The notes beneath the pieces are model-generated. The model saw only the letters and a list, made by a program, of their open reading frames with translations, did not search any database and was not told where the DNA came from. A stretch of DNA of 64,000 nt, taken from NCBI GenBank assembly GCA_028279475.1, contig JANQNR010000003.1:62001-126000 (forward strand), in the 5' to 3' direction. Shown piece after piece: positions 38,430 to 48,408 of the stretch. The DNA is from Rickettsiales bacterium (lineage in GTDB: Bacteria > Pseudomonadota > Alphaproteobacteria > Rickettsiales > UBA998). Each line of letters starts with the position of its first letter. Positions within the stretch are counted from its first letter, which is position 1. The position numbers and the translations under genes are program-made.

Positions 38430-38798
38430 ATGGATACACACACAGAACGCGCAAGCATCTTTTTCACACCGGCAATGGCGATGGTTCCACCGATTGTTAC
38501 AATTTTCACCATGCTACGTCAGGGTGAATGTGAGGTCAATGAACTTGGCTACCCGGAACTATCTTGTACCCTTGCACAGGACGAACTACCTTGCACCGGT
38601 GAAGCAGCCTCCAAGCTGACTGCCGCGCTGAGCATCCATGTGGTTGAATTTCTAGGACTTTCCTGCACGGAAAATGACGAAAATAATACCGTTACCTACA
38701 CAGCACGGTTTTCCAATCTGATGTCTGCCAAGGAAGTCGAAGATACGATTGCCCTGCGTGCCGCCGATCTGATCGATACCCTGATGGCAATCGGCTAA
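38430..38798 (+). CDS. Hypothetical protein, 122 aa
   Basis: No family recognised. The ATG at 38430 follows GAGG by 8 nt; an upstream in-frame ATG at 38415 lacks a ribosome site. The product has a moderately hydrophobic N-terminal stretch (FFTPAMAMVPPIVTIFTML), a middle part with four cysteines, and a C-terminal helical part rich in Asp/Ala. Codon use looks like that of neighbouring genes, which supports it being real. Divergent from ampD and about 100 nt before gltD. Confidence 0.6.
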   Translation: MDTHTERASIFFTPAMAMVPPIVTIFTMLRQGECEVNELGYPELSCTLAQDELPCTGEAASKLTAALSIHVVEFLGLSCTENDENNTVTYTARFSNLMSAKEVEDTIALRAADLIDTLMAIG

Positions 38799-38899
38799 CA
38801 GCTCATCATACTTACTCCTTACTCTAGGCAACGGCATAAGTTACTGCAGCGCAGCATTTTCAGTTGCGCCAGCGCGTCATTTCATGGTTGACTGCTCCT

Positions 38900-40306
38900 A
38901 TGCAGAAATTCCATCTACGCGACCAGCAATATCCTGACTTACGAGCCCCAGCGAATCGTCAGCAGGATTACAATGAAATCTATGACGCCTTCCAACCGCA
39001 AGCAGCATTGGAGCAGGCGGAGCGGTGCCTGCAATGCGGGGTACCGTTCTGTCAGGTGCATTGCCCGCTACATAATAACATACCCGACTGGCTACGCTAC
39101 ACGGCAGAAGGAAGACTAAAAGACGCTTATGAGATGGCAGCGTCGACCAACACATTCCCAGAGATTTGTGGCCGCATCTGCCCGCAAGATCGCCTGTGCG
39201 AAGGCAACTGCGTCGTGCAAAGCGGATTTGGCGCTATCACCATTGGTTCCATCGAAAAATACATCACTGACACCGCATGGGAACAGGGATGGGTCACTCC
39301 CTTTACCCCTCAGGAGGAGCGCCCGGAGTCCGTTGGCATTATCGGCAGTGGACCGGCGGGCATGGCGGCGGCAGAACGGTTGCGCCGCGCAGGATTGCAA
39401 GTGCACCTCTATGACCGTCATGACCGCACCGGGGGGCTAATGATCTACGGCATCCCCAATTTTAAACTCGATAAATCTATCGTTCTGCGGCGTATGGAAC
39501 AATACGAAGCCAGCGGGATTATATTCCATCAGGGTGTGAATATTGGCAGTGATCTCAACTTTGAGGAACTGCGAGAGCGGCACGACGCCGTCCTGATTGC
39601 TACAGGTGTTTACAAGGCACGAGAACTGGACATAGACCATCAACCGCATAGCAATCTGCATCCGGCGCTGGACTATCTGATTCACAATAACCGAGTGGGA
39701 CTTGGAGATATTTGCACCGAAGATGCATTGAATGCCAATGGACGACAAGTCACCGTGATTGGTGGTGGTGACACCGCGATGGACTGTGTACGCACCGCTG
39801 TCCGCCAGGGCGCAACCAGCGTCACCTGCCTGTACCGGCGCGACCGCGACAACATGCCCGGCTCCGCCCGTGAAGTGAAACATGCCGAAGAAGAAGGCGT
39901 TACTTTTGAATGGCTGAGCATCCCGGCACAGTTTCACGGGAAGCAGGACATCGAAGCCATGGATGTACAGACCATGCGACTGGGGGCGGCCGATGCATCG
40001 GGACGACGTCACCCGACCCCTATCCCCGGCGATGTCCGGCAACTGCCAACTGATATGGTGATTAAAGCGCTGGGATTCGAAGCGGAAAATTTACCGACTT
40101 TGTTTAATGAGTCGGGTCTACAATGCACCAAACGCGGCACATTACATGTGAACCGGGACATGATGACCTCACTGGATGGGGTCTTTGCCGCCGGTGATAT
40201 TGTGCGAGGTGCCTCGCTGGTCGTGTGGGCGATTGCCGATGGGCGTGATGCCGCTGACCATATGCTGAAATATCTGGACACCAACCAACAGCAACAGGCG
40301 GCATAG
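38900..40306 (+). CDS. gltD: GltD-type NAD(P)-dependent oxidoreductase (glutamate synthase small subunit-like)
   Basis: Flavoprotein that passes electrons from NADPH through FAD and iron-sulfur clusters, in glutamate synthase to GltB. The N-terminal cysteine domain has CLQCGVPFCQVHCP and CGRICPQDRLCEGNCV, enough for two [4Fe-4S] clusters. FAD motif GIIGSGPAGMAAAERLR and NADPH motif VIGGGDTAMDC follow, and GVFAAGDIVRGASLVVWAI closes the FAD site. No gltB is next to it, so the electron acceptor is uncertain. The start at 38900 is chosen for family fit; a TTG 12 codons upstream is possible. Confidence 0.9.
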   Translation: MQKFHLRDQQYPDLRAPANRQQDYNEIYDAFQPQAALEQAERCLQCGVPFCQVHCPLHNNIPDWLRYTAEGRLKDAYEMAASTNTFPEICGRICPQDRLCEGNCVVQSGFGAITIGSIEKYITDTAWEQGWVTPFTPQEERPESVGIIGSGPAGMAAAERLRRAGLQVHLYDRHDRTGGLMIYGIPNFKLDKSIVLRRMEQYEASGIIFHQGVNIGSDLNFEELRERHDAVLIATGVYKARELDIDHQPHSNLHPALDYLIHNNRVGLGDICTEDALNANGRQVTVIGGGDTAMDCVRTAVRQGATSVTCLYRRDRDNMPGSAREVKHAEEEGVTFEWLSIPAQFHGKQDIEAMDVQTMRLGAADASGRRHPTPIPGDVRQLPTDMVIKALGFEAENLPTLFNESGLQCTKRGTLHVNRDMMTSLDGVFAAGDIVRGASLVVWAIADGRDAADHMLKYLDTNQQQQAA

Positions 40307-40326
40307 GTTAACGTCATTGCCTCGTG

Positions 40327-40471
40327 CGCCCGGGCAGGAGGCCGGGCGACACCGGCAATCCAGTGGAAGAAAAAGCCAGCAGGCTTTTTCTGACGTCTAT
40401 TGCCCTCCTGACAATAGACTATTCCTAGATTCCGTCGTCTCGCAGTCTCCTGACTGCTCGCGTGGCGGAAT
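40327..40471. repeat. Cluster of four hairpins between gltD and a TPR gene
   Basis: Four stems follow one another: CGCCCGG/CCGGGCG (40327-40348), GAAAAAGCC/GGCTTTTTC (40369-40390), GTCTATTG/CAATAGAC (40395-40419), and a long one closed by ATTCCG/CGGAAT (40429-40471) with an inner perfect GCAGTC-TCCT-GACTGC. The set looks like a composite of palindromic repeats between convergent genes. It is different in sequence from the other repeats here. Confidence 0.65.
40369..40390. terminator. Bidirectional terminator-like hairpin
   Basis: Perfect 9-bp stem with a 4-nt loop, A-run on one side and T-run on the other, so it can act for both gltD (+) and the TPR gene (-). Confidence 0.6.
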
Positions 40472-40505
40472 GACGGAAAGAGATTTTATGAGGCCTGAGC
40501 CCTAA

Positions 40506-41177
40506 CTATTGCTTTACAATCTTCGCCAACAAGCGCTGCGCTTCCTTGTGGCCAGGGTTTTGGCGTAACACCACCTCCACATCCGCTTTGGCCAGTGCCA
40601 CCTCTTTCATCAATGCATAGATTTCGGCACGCGCCAACAATGCTCCCACCTGATCTGGTTGAAATGACAATACATGATCCAGATCATGCAGGGCTTTCAA
40701 TCGCTGTCCGGATGCGACATAGAGTGCGCTTCGCTCCGTCAACGCTGCCGCCAGATCATGCTCCGTCGCCGCATCCAGTGGCACCGACTGAAGACGGTGA
40801 ATAAAGGCGCTGATATCCTTGAGCGGTCGATTATGTTCACCGGCAAGCCGCCAGGATTTCACCGCCTGCAAAAACACGTTCCGGCGCAAACGCTCTTCCC
40901 CTCTCGGTAGCAAATCATGCAACTGATTCAGCGTGGTGGCCGCATGAGCATAACGCTTGAGACGAAACTCCGCCATCGCCCGGCAATGATAGGCCGCCGG
41001 AGAGGCGGAACGCTTTACCCAAACAACCGCGTCATTATGCGCCTGCTTTGGATTCTGTTCCAACGTACGTAAACATCTGGTGTATGCTGCTTCATCAGAG
41101 GCAGCAACCAACCCTGTTGCATACACATCCGATGTGGCCATTACGCATAATACCGTTATCATGATACGACGTTTCAT
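40506..41177 (-). CDS. Exported TPR-repeat protein
   Basis: Protein with a signal-peptide-like N-terminus (about 1-20, MITVLCVMATSDVYA) followed by helical repeats. Clear TPR units are seen at about 60-95 (AAYHCRAMAEFRLKRYAHAA) and 150-220 (ALYVASGQRLKALHDLDHVL; ALLARAEIYALMKEVALAKA). TPRs bind other proteins, so it may scaffold an envelope complex; no partner can be named. The ATG at 41177 gives the best signal peptide; another at 41186 is possible and neither has a ribosome site. Divergent from a lipoprotein gene. Confidence 0.75.
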   Translation of the reverse strand: MKRRIMITVLCVMATSDVYATGLVAASDEAAYTRCLRTLEQNPKQAHNDAVVWVKRSASPAAYHCRAMAEFRLKRYAHAATTLNQLHDLLPRGEERLRRNVFLQAVKSWRLAGEHNRPLKDISAFIHRLQSVPLDAATEHDLAAALTERSALYVASGQRLKALHDLDHVLSFQPDQVGALLARAEIYALMKEVALAKADVEVVLRQNPGHKEAQRLLAKIVKQ

Positions 41178-41283
41178 ACCATGCATGAGAATCGCTTGCG
41201 TAAGCCACGTCAACCTTTTTATGATGGTGGAGACCTTGTTAAATCACTTTAAATGGCACGATTATTGCTGAATATACCAAGTT

Positions 41284-41790
41284 ATGAAGAAGCATATTCC
41301 GTCTATCCCCTTACCTGCCATCGTCCTGTCATGCCTGTTACTGGTTGGATGTGACGCCATGGAGCAGAATGCCTCACGTACTGGCCAAAATATTCACCGT
41401 GCTTACGACGATACACGCCACAAACTCTCACAATATATTTATAGCGAGCCGCAAGAAATAACCTACGTGGAACCGGCGCCTGCCTCTTTCTGCTACCAGG
41501 TCCTGATGGACATCATCTGCTACAATGAACCACAGCCAGACATGCACCTGAATCTTATCTCCGTGCAAGGCGATCATGGCTATGGCTATGAGGACTTCTT
41601 GCCCAACGAGGTGAAGACCACCTCCCCTACAACGCATACGGCAACATATAGTGCGCCGCACCCGGTATCATCTGTTCCACAAAAAGACGGCCCGTTTTAT
41701 GCATCTCCTTCCCCATCGGTGGTAGATCAGATTCCTGAACCGGCGGCCGATCCCGGCGCGAATGTTCCGGTAAAACTCATGGCCTATTAG
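41284..41790 (+). CDS. Predicted lipoprotein, 168 aa
   Basis: The N-terminus has a lipoprotein signal peptide with lipobox LLVGC (Cys at about 23), so it should be acylated and anchored in an envelope membrane. A short helical part follows (about 28-50), then a Pro/Ser/Thr-rich, probably unstructured tail that may reach across the periplasm. Three further cysteines are present. No family recognised. A TATACC box lies five bases before the ATG and no ribosome site is visible. Confidence 0.75.
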   Translation: MKKHIPSIPLPAIVLSCLLLVGCDAMEQNASRTGQNIHRAYDDTRHKLSQYIYSEPQEITYVEPAPASFCYQVLMDIICYNEPQPDMHLNLISVQGDHGYGYEDFLPNEVKTTSPTTHTATYSAPHPVSSVPQKDGPFYASPSPSVVDQIPEPAADPGANVPVKLMAY

Positions 41791-41798
41791 CCTCAGCT

Positions 41799-42326
41799 TT
41801 ACGGCAGCGGCAAGCCAATATCCTGCGCCGCACGCTTGGCAATTTCGCCTGGATCAAAGGTTTTTTTGCCTTCTCGCAACACTTTTTCTACCACACCGCT
41901 TCTATCTTCTATGGTCGGTGGATGCATGTCTGCTAACTTTGGATCCGGCAACTCCGTTCCCTGTTCCTCGGCATAAGCACGCAGATAATTGATCTGCTGA
42001 TCAATCGCCTCATTGCGCTCCGACTTTTCCCGGTGCGCACGAAACCCGGATGCCGCACCCGTGAATATGGCTACTGCACCACCGAAGAGCAAACCGGTCG
42101 TAATGGCCGTACCTGCAACTCCTGCCAGTGAAGCACCAGTCAGCAACCCTGCACCAACCGTCACCAGCGCCGTCAGTGCCGCTGCGCCCAAACCAAACGT
42201 CACCAATGCCGGCAATGCGCCTGAAAAAAAACCTTTGGCCGTTTCCCAGCGCACATCATACCGGCTATCGTAAAGATCCTGTACCTGTCTATCAATCGGC
42301 AGGGCGTTCATATAACTCCATGACAC
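41799..42326 (-). CDS. Hypothetical protein with Gly/Ala-rich membrane hairpin
   Basis: 175 aa, no known family. Residues about 35-95 form two or three Gly/Ala/Thr-rich hydrophobic segments (ALVTFGLGAAALTALVTVGA; GTAITTGLLFGGAVAIFTGA) of the glycine-zipper kind. A charged C-terminal half follows with a predicted helix and an acidic/proline stretch. The GTG start at 42326 has GAGGA close upstream; an ATG five codons later is an alternative. Glycine-zipper hairpins occur in pore-forming and scaffold proteins, but the role is unknown. Confidence 0.7.
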   Translation of the reverse strand: MSWSYMNALPIDRQVQDLYDSRYDVRWETAKGFFSGALPALVTFGLGAAALTALVTVGAGLLTGASLAGVAGTAITTGLLFGGAVAIFTGAASGFRAHREKSERNEAIDQQINYLRAYAEEQGTELPDPKLADMHPPTIEDRSGVVEKVLREGKKTFDPGEIAKRAAQDIGLPLP

Positions 42327-42385
42327 TATTCCTCATTTATATTATAAGAGAATAGAATGTGTGTTTTATGAACCTTGTGTGAAAT

Positions 42386-45300
42386 TTATTCAGGCTGTGA
42401 GCCAGACCACTGCTCTTTATCCAGCCGAAAAAGTCGCACCAGTTCCGGCGTTACATTCAACATACCTTCCGGCATATCGGAAAACGCTGCCACATCATTA
42501 TCAAGCGACATACGCGGCATATCGTTAGATACCGATTCTGAATTCGTATAGCCTAAAATCAATCCGGCATTATCTGACATACCGTCTCCAACATTGGCAT
42601 AAGAAGCGGAGTGGATGGCATGTTGAGAGACAAACTCTACGGTAGATGGAATACTTTCCTGACTACTAGGGGTGACTCCTGTACGAAGCGGAGGTTGAGG
42701 AGAGGTAACCATCTCCGGCGGAGTCGGACTCAGCGTACCGACCGGTGGCTCTTCGGGTTGCAGGTCTGTCACCGGTTCAGACGGCGTCGACGATCCACCA
42801 CCACCGCCACCGGGCGCTGGTGCCACATAACGGATAGTAAATCCTTCAAATGTATAGCCGTTATTATTTCCCGGACCACCGGTAATCATATCCGCCGCCG
42901 CCTGATCTGCTCCCCCACCGACCAAACCAGTCAGCGCCGCGCCAGACGCATTACTGCCAATATCCACATTCGTTGCATCAAGTGCCGCTGCCATTGTCCC
43001 GCCCGCCTGAAGGTTAATGGTGCCAGCTGTTACCGTGCCTGCCGTGTGCGTCATGTTCCTATTATTGGTAATACCACTTGTCCCAATCGCCGTAAAGTCA
43101 ACCTGCCCATACGTCGCCAACGCTTGATTACTTAGTAATCCAGTCGTACCATCCCAACCGGAAGCAAGATTCACGGTGCCACCACCCGTATGGCTAATAT
43201 CGGCTCCTAAGGTTAACGCATCGGCACTCAATAACGACAAGGTGTTTGTTGATCCTGCCTGAGTAAACGCATTACTCCAAATCAATCCATTCGCCCCCGT
43301 TGAACCAATCGTCACATCGCCACTAATGAGATTGGCCTCCGTAAAACTAAGGAAATTGGCATCGTTGATATTGTACGTACCCGTAGCCGCCGCACTGAAA
43401 TCCAATGCTTCCGCCAAAATTCTGACATTGGCATTGGAAACACCCCCTGACGTGTTTGTTTCATGACCGATTCTCGGATCATCATTCGGATCCAGATCAA
43501 TAAGACTTAACTCTCCACCGACATTGATCACAATATCTCCTGATCTTGACCCGCTATTCTGACCGTCATCATCGCCATGGCCAATGACAGTAGGGTTGTC
43601 CCATCTTCCAGCTGTTGTTCCATCGGTATCCATTGTCAGATCGCCCGTCAAATCAATGGTAATATCTCCAGCAATGTTTCCTGTAACACCGGCACCGAAG
43701 CCTGACATTGGTCCCATACCGATGGCGGCGTATGCTCCCTGCTGGGGACCACTATCCATAATCAGATTTTGCCCTTTGATATAAATATCGCCGGAATAAT
43801 TACTATTCAAATCCACACGGCCATGCCCAATTTGTGCATAGGCTCCATTTGCAATTGCCGCACCTCCTCCGGTACCACCCAATACTGATACATCATTCAA
43901 TGCATAGACGTTAATATCTCCTGTAGGATCGGTATGAGTTGCCGAAGTGTAAAAACCAAGCATGACTAAATCATCGCTGGTCGTACCACCGCGTAGAAGA
44001 ACATCATATCCGGCGGCGGTCGTGTCGCCATTCTTGGAACCTATCTGCGTGTTAACATTACGTATGCTGGCATCGATCACCACCGATCCGTTATTATTGC
44101 CATAGGCGTTATTCGCAGAATTCAGAATATCCGTCATGTTAACGGTACCGACTGCCTGCCCCGCCACGCCTGGAGCAAAGCCCGTTGTACCATTCCATCC
44201 GGCCACTAAATTGATGTCGCCAGCACCCCGGTTCTGGATGTCGGCATTCGCATTAATATTCCTGTGGGCAAGCAGCGTCAGGTCATTGCCTGAAGTATAG
44301 ACAATTACATTTGAAACAGTAATATCTCCCTGATCCGCACCGACATTACCTGTATGAATCACGATATTATTGGTTGCCAGCCCGGTAGTAATCGTTGCAG
44401 GTGCGATGGTGTTAGGATTTCCGCTATTATCAATGATGATGTCCGTTGGATCGAGCAACCAGGTGCCGCCACCACTATCCACATGTGCCGTTTCTTTCAC
44501 ACTGAGCGTCTGTTTTCCGGATGTTTCTATGAATCCGCCTGCACCGAACTGTGCTCCGCCTTTCGCTTCGATGCGTCCGGCTATTTTCGTGGTCTCATCC
44601 GACCACACAATGATCGTTCCGCCATCACCGCGTTCCACTACATTGGCAGTGATCACTGCGCCTTGCGTAATAGTTGTAGTGTATGCTGTTGGCAGCAAGC
44701 CTTTTCCCTGAAAGTCGCCACCCACCAGAATCTCACCTGCACCACCTAAACCGGAAGCATCAAGTGTCCCGGAAACGGTGATGTTCGCATCCTGCCCAGT
44801 CACTACGATTCTTCCTTCATACGCCTGAATCGTCGGCGCTTTGAGTTCGCCTTCCACCACGATCAGGCTATCCACCAGCTCGCGACCCGCCGCCGCGCTC
44901 AGCGCTATCTCGCCGCCTTCCGCGCTGATACGCCCCGTATTCGCCACCAGCTGCGACGCCACCGCATCACTCGCTTCCACAGATAGCAACCCGTCCCCAT
45001 GTAAATCGACCGTGAACCGATCGCCCGACGCCAGCTGCACCTTCCCCAGCCGCGCACGGATCACCCCGTGATTCTCTACACGCGGCGCCACCAGGCCGAC
45101 CAGTCCTGCCTCACCAGCCGTGATCTCACCATGGTTGACAATCACCGCATCCGGATCGCCGGGCTGGCTGAAATTGAGATTGCCCTGCATGAAATCGCGA
45201 TTGTCAATATCCGCACTCGTCGCAATCAGGCCGTTCACGTCCACCCGTGCGCCCTTGTCAAACATCACCCCGTTCGGGTTCACCAGTATCACGTGCCCAT

Positions 45301-45613
45301 TCGCTGACAACTTCCCCGCTATCCGTGACGGATCGGCGCTCTTCACCCGGTTCAGAGCGGTGGCACGGCTTGAGGGCTGGTGAAACTGCGTGTGCTCGTC
45401 CGCATCAATATCAAACGAACGCCAGTCAATCACCGCGCGATCGCTGTGCTGGTGCACGTCCAACTTCTTGCCACTCGACACGATCGACGCATTGCCACCA
45501 GTGACAACACCGCCGGCGGGATTCGACAATGCCGGACTACTGAACGCCATCAAGGCAACGCAAATGCTGCCATACAGGGAAGTATGGCTTAATAAACGAA
45601 CAGTTTGTTCCAT
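42386..45613 (-). CDS. Two-partner secretion exoprotein (TpsA, filamentous-hemagglutinin-like)
   Basis: Surface or released beta-helix protein. A signal peptide (about 1-30) is followed by the TPS domain (about 31-270) needed for recognition by the transporter, with the NPNG motif at 112-115 and the usual VITGGNASI-like start (GVVTGGNASIVSSGKKLDVH). The central repeats are beta-helical and rich in Gly, Asn and Asp. A Gly/Ser/Pro linker (APGGGGGGSSTPSEP) near 965 leads to a short, non-repetitive tail. At 1075 aa it is small for the family and lacks obvious enzyme or toxin (CdiA-type) ends, so adhesion is the likely role. It lies 53 nt after its transporter gene. Confidence 0.93.
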   Translation of the reverse strand: MEQTVRLLSHTSLYGSICVALMAFSSPALSNPAGGVVTGGNASIVSSGKKLDVHQHSDRAVIDWRSFDIDADEHTQFHQPSSRATALNRVKSADPSRIAGKLSANGHVILVNPNGVMFDKGARVDVNGLIATSADIDNRDFMQGNLNFSQPGDPDAVIVNHGEITAGEAGLVGLVAPRVENHGVIRARLGKVQLASGDRFTVDLHGDGLLSVEASDAVASQLVANTGRISAEGGEIALSAAAGRELVDSLIVVEGELKAPTIQAYEGRIVVTGQDANITVSGTLDASGLGGAGEILVGGDFQGKGLLPTAYTTTITQGAVITANVVERGDGGTIIVWSDETTKIAGRIEAKGGAQFGAGGFIETSGKQTLSVKETAHVDSGGGTWLLDPTDIIIDNSGNPNTIAPATITTGLATNNIVIHTGNVGADQGDITVSNVIVYTSGNDLTLLAHRNINANADIQNRGAGDINLVAGWNGTTGFAPGVAGQAVGTVNMTDILNSANNAYGNNNGSVVIDASIRNVNTQIGSKNGDTTAAGYDVLLRGGTTSDDLVMLGFYTSATHTDPTGDINVYALNDVSVLGGTGGGAAIANGAYAQIGHGRVDLNSNYSGDIYIKGQNLIMDSGPQQGAYAAIGMGPMSGFGAGVTGNIAGDITIDLTGDLTMDTDGTTAGRWDNPTVIGHGDDDGQNSGSRSGDIVINVGGELSLIDLDPNDDPRIGHETNTSGGVSNANVRILAEALDFSAAATGTYNINDANFLSFTEANLISGDVTIGSTGANGLIWSNAFTQAGSTNTLSLLSADALTLGADISHTGGGTVNLASGWDGTTGLLSNQALATYGQVDFTAIGTSGITNNRNMTHTAGTVTAGTINLQAGGTMAAALDATNVDIGSNASGAALTGLVGGGADQAAADMITGGPGNNNGYTFEGFTIRYVAPAPGGGGGGSSTPSEPVTDLQPEEPPVGTLSPTPPEMVTSPQPPLRTGVTPSSQESIPSTVEFVSQHAIHSASYANVGDGMSDNAGLILGYTNSESVSNDMPRMSLDNDVAAFSDMPEGMLNVTPELVRLFRLDKEQWSGSQPE

Positions 45614-45666
45614 AATAAAAGTATATCGTCTGTTTGTTTATTATTTATTAATCAATAGCTTTCCGG

Positions 45667-47358
45667 TTAATATTGCCACCCCAAGCGAAACAATACTCTG
45701 GCACCTTCATCATCGCCATATACCGGATGGTCGACCGGCTTTGTCATGGGTAGCGCCACTGCCAAATTGGCAAATAATGAAGTCGAGGCATGGTACATAT
45801 TCAGTCCCAACCCACCAGACGACCCGGATACCGGCTTACTTCCCCGGTCTTCATTCCAGACGCGCCCTACATCATAAAATACATATGGCGTAAACGACAG
45901 ATCGTAAATGGGCTCCAGATCATGGTAGTGCAGCTCCACAGAACCGGCCAGACCATGATCACCGGTAATTTCCGAGGCATCATACGCACGGCCCAAAGCA
46001 CTGCCACCATATCCGAATTCCTCTGAAGAAAAAAGCGGGTCTGACGCATATTGGCCGGCAACCGAGGTAGTGAGACTGAATCCATGACCGAGCGGCTGTT
46101 GACGACTGGCCGAGAATGCCAACTTGGTGAAGTCTGGCACTGCCTCAGCACGGGAAAGGGTTAACTCCCCCGGATCGCTCGCACCGACAATATCCAGCCC
46201 CTGCGTCAGTGTCATATTCATATCACTCCAGCCCTGCCACGCATCCATCCCATCATAATGCATAGACGCACTGAGGCTGCGTACACGATCGCGTGTCAAC
46301 AGCGTATCACCGAATATATCACCATTGGTATTACGCGCATGCAGGTGCAAACCGACATCCAGGTTTTCTTCACGCTGCCGCAACAGCTGATAGCGCAACC
46401 CGGATTCCAGTTCGATCGCATCGCTGCGAAGATCGGTCGCCGATAAAGTAGAACCTGGCTGCGCCCGTACATAGGAACCTGACACTTCCACTGTCACATC
46501 CGGATAGGGCATAAACTCATAGGTTAACGCCCCCTGACGCACTTCGTCTACTGGCAGGCTGGTATTAGCAATCGCCGTGACGCGATGGAATGGCATAGCG
46601 AAATCACGATAAACGCCCGACAATTGATACGGCCCCAGATAACGCGATCCATAATTATTCGCTTCCAGCATGATCAGCGGATCCTTCTCCAATGCCTGTA
46701 AGCGTAGTGCTACTGCTCCCTCTTCGCTTGCCTCATGCAGTCCCAGCGTCCCCTGAATGTCATACCCGGAAAGATCGCCCATACGCAACAAGGTTGACTC
46801 CAATACCGCCGAATGAATCGGACGCTGCTGCGTAAGGCGATCAAGATATGCCTGTATTATAGGATGCTGTGCTAATGTCTCCGACGCTACAACAACCTCG
46901 CCAATATAGCCTTCAATGACATGAATTGTAACAACCCCATCCTGCACCTCCTGAGGCGTGAGATAGGCACGGGAAAGGAAATATCCCTGACTCCGGTAAT
47001 ACCCGGTAATGGCGTTCACAATCTGTTGCAATGTCTGTACGGTAACGGGATGTTCCAGATGTTCCCGGTAAAGCGGATGCAACCTGTCAGGCGCAAACGC
47101 CGTCACCCCATCAAGCCTGATCTCATTCAGTGTAAATTGTACGGCGTCCGCTTCCGGCTCCACTTCCGGTGCTTCCCACTGTGGAATCGTAATCGGCGCA
47201 TCATCCTCACGCTCTGGTACGGGTAACGTCGGCACGGAGACTCTTCCTGCATCCGCCGGGCCGGGAATTGCCTGCGTATACGCGTTAGACACACCACAGC
47301 ATACCGCAATGCTACCATAGATGAAGACAGCGCATAGTTTTCTAGCTGGGAAATCCAT
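45667..47358 (-). CDS. Two-partner secretion transporter (TpsB, ShlB/FhaC family)
   Basis: Outer-membrane pore that exports the neighbouring exoprotein. A signal peptide (about 1-27) precedes a Pro-rich stretch. POTRA-like domains follow (about 75-215; FTLNEIRLDGVTAFAPDRL; GYYRSQGYFLSRAYLTPQEV; GVVTIHVIEGYIGEV). A 16-strand-type barrel follows and ends in the aromatic FRLGWQY. The loop-6 motif, usually VRGY/F, reads LGRAYDASEITGDHG here, with the key Arg and the D-x-S pattern kept. Upstream of tpsA in one operon and 72 nt after ribF. Confidence 0.94.
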   Translation of the reverse strand: MDFPARKLCAVFIYGSIAVCCGVSNAYTQAIPGPADAGRVSVPTLPVPEREDDAPITIPQWEAPEVEPEADAVQFTLNEIRLDGVTAFAPDRLHPLYREHLEHPVTVQTLQQIVNAITGYYRSQGYFLSRAYLTPQEVQDGVVTIHVIEGYIGEVVVASETLAQHPIIQAYLDRLTQQRPIHSAVLESTLLRMGDLSGYDIQGTLGLHEASEEGAVALRLQALEKDPLIMLEANNYGSRYLGPYQLSGVYRDFAMPFHRVTAIANTSLPVDEVRQGALTYEFMPYPDVTVEVSGSYVRAQPGSTLSATDLRSDAIELESGLRYQLLRQREENLDVGLHLHARNTNGDIFGDTLLTRDRVRSLSASMHYDGMDAWQGWSDMNMTLTQGLDIVGASDPGELTLSRAEAVPDFTKLAFSASRQQPLGHGFSLTTSVAGQYASDPLFSSEEFGYGGSALGRAYDASEITGDHGLAGSVELHYHDLEPIYDLSFTPYVFYDVGRVWNEDRGSKPVSGSSGGLGLNMYHASTSLFANLAVALPMTKPVDHPVYGDDEGARVLFRLGWQY

Positions 47359-47430
47359 AGATGCACCATACCATGAACCATAAAGGTTAATAGAATATTG
47401 GAACGCTAACCTGTTATCTTTACTTGATTC

Positions 47431-48408
47431 TTAAACCGGCGTGTTAGAAAGGGAACAACTGCCATGATATGCTTTAACGGACGCAATATCACGCCGTATC
47501 TGCCGTTGTAGCGCCTGCGCATCGGAAAACGTGCACTCATCGCGAATATGGCGCAAGAGGCGAACGCGCATAAAACGACCATAAACCTGTCCCATCGACT
47601 GAAACCCATGCACTTCCAACAAAGGAGGAGAACCTTCGCCAAAGCTGGGGCGTACACCAAGATTGGCAATCCCGTCACACCACTGCGGCGGGTCTTGACT
47701 ACAATCGGCACTCTCGAGCAAAGCATATTGCACTGCATAAACACCAAATCGGGGAAAGTGCAATCCCTCCACTCCGATATTCGCCGTCGGCGTATGCATC
47801 TCCCGGCCTCGTTTCTCACCATGGATGACGCGCCCATAGATTTGATACGGACGCCCCAGCAATGTCGCAGCATCCTCTATACGCCCTTCACTCAGACAAG
47901 CGCGAATGCGACTGGAAGATACGGGGACATCACGTACAATCACCGGCGGCACATAAGTACATCCCATGCGTTCGGCAATGGCCATCTCCTGTAAGCGATG
48001 GACGTTGCCTTCCCGCCCTTTCCCAAAATGAAAATCCTCTCCTACAACTACATGACTGACCCCAAGCGCCTCGGAAAGCACCGTCTCCACAAACGCCGCA
48101 GCCGTTAGTGCCGCAAACGAAGTATTAAACCGCTGCAACAAGATGCCATTGACTCCCAGCGCTTTTAACCTGCGCAGGCGTACATGCAGCGGGTCAATAG
48201 CCAGCGCCGCCGTTTCCGGCCGAAAAAATCGCCGTGGATGTGGCTGGAACGTCATAATCAACAATGGCACCTGATGTCGGGTAGCGATGCCTTGGGCCTC
48301 CTCGAGCACAGCACGATGCCCCAAATGCACTCCATCAAAATTGCCAATGGCCAGAACACCGCCACGCAGAGAAGAAGGGCAATCAGTATAATGACGAAAG
48401 ACATACAT
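47431..48408 (-). CDS. ribF: Bifunctional riboflavin kinase / FAD synthetase
   Basis: Makes FMN and FAD from riboflavin. The N-terminal adenylyltransferase domain has LAIGNFDGVHLGHRAVL and later VVGEDFHFGKGREG and SSSRIRACLSEG. The C-terminal kinase domain has GRPYQIYGRVIHGEKRGRE and PTANIGV, with YAVQYALL and LEVHGF after. Length 325 aa is normal. A -10-like box sits six bases before the ATG and there is no ribosome site, hence a possible leaderless message. Neighbours do not suggest a flavin operon. Confidence 0.96.
   Translation of the reverse strand: MYVFRHYTDCPSSLRGGVLAIGNFDGVHLGHRAVLEEAQGIATRHQVPLLIMTFQPHPRRFFRPETAALAIDPLHVRLRRLKALGVNGILLQRFNTSFAALTAAAFVETVLSEALGVSHVVVGEDFHFGKGREGNVHRLQEMAIAERMGCTYVPPVIVRDVPVSSSRIRACLSEGRIEDAATLLGRPYQIYGRVIHGEKRGREMHTPTANIGVEGLHFPRFGVYAVQYALLESADCSQDPPQWCDGIANLGVRPSFGEGSPPLLEVHGFQSMGQVYGRFMRVRLLRHIRDECTFSDAQALQRQIRRDIASVKAYHGSCSLSNTPV

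Noticed and set aside
42386..47358. Two-partner system as contact-dependent inhibition (CDI)
   Set aside because: The exoprotein is only 1075 aa, has no toxin-like C-terminus or VENN-type motif, and no immunity gene follows.
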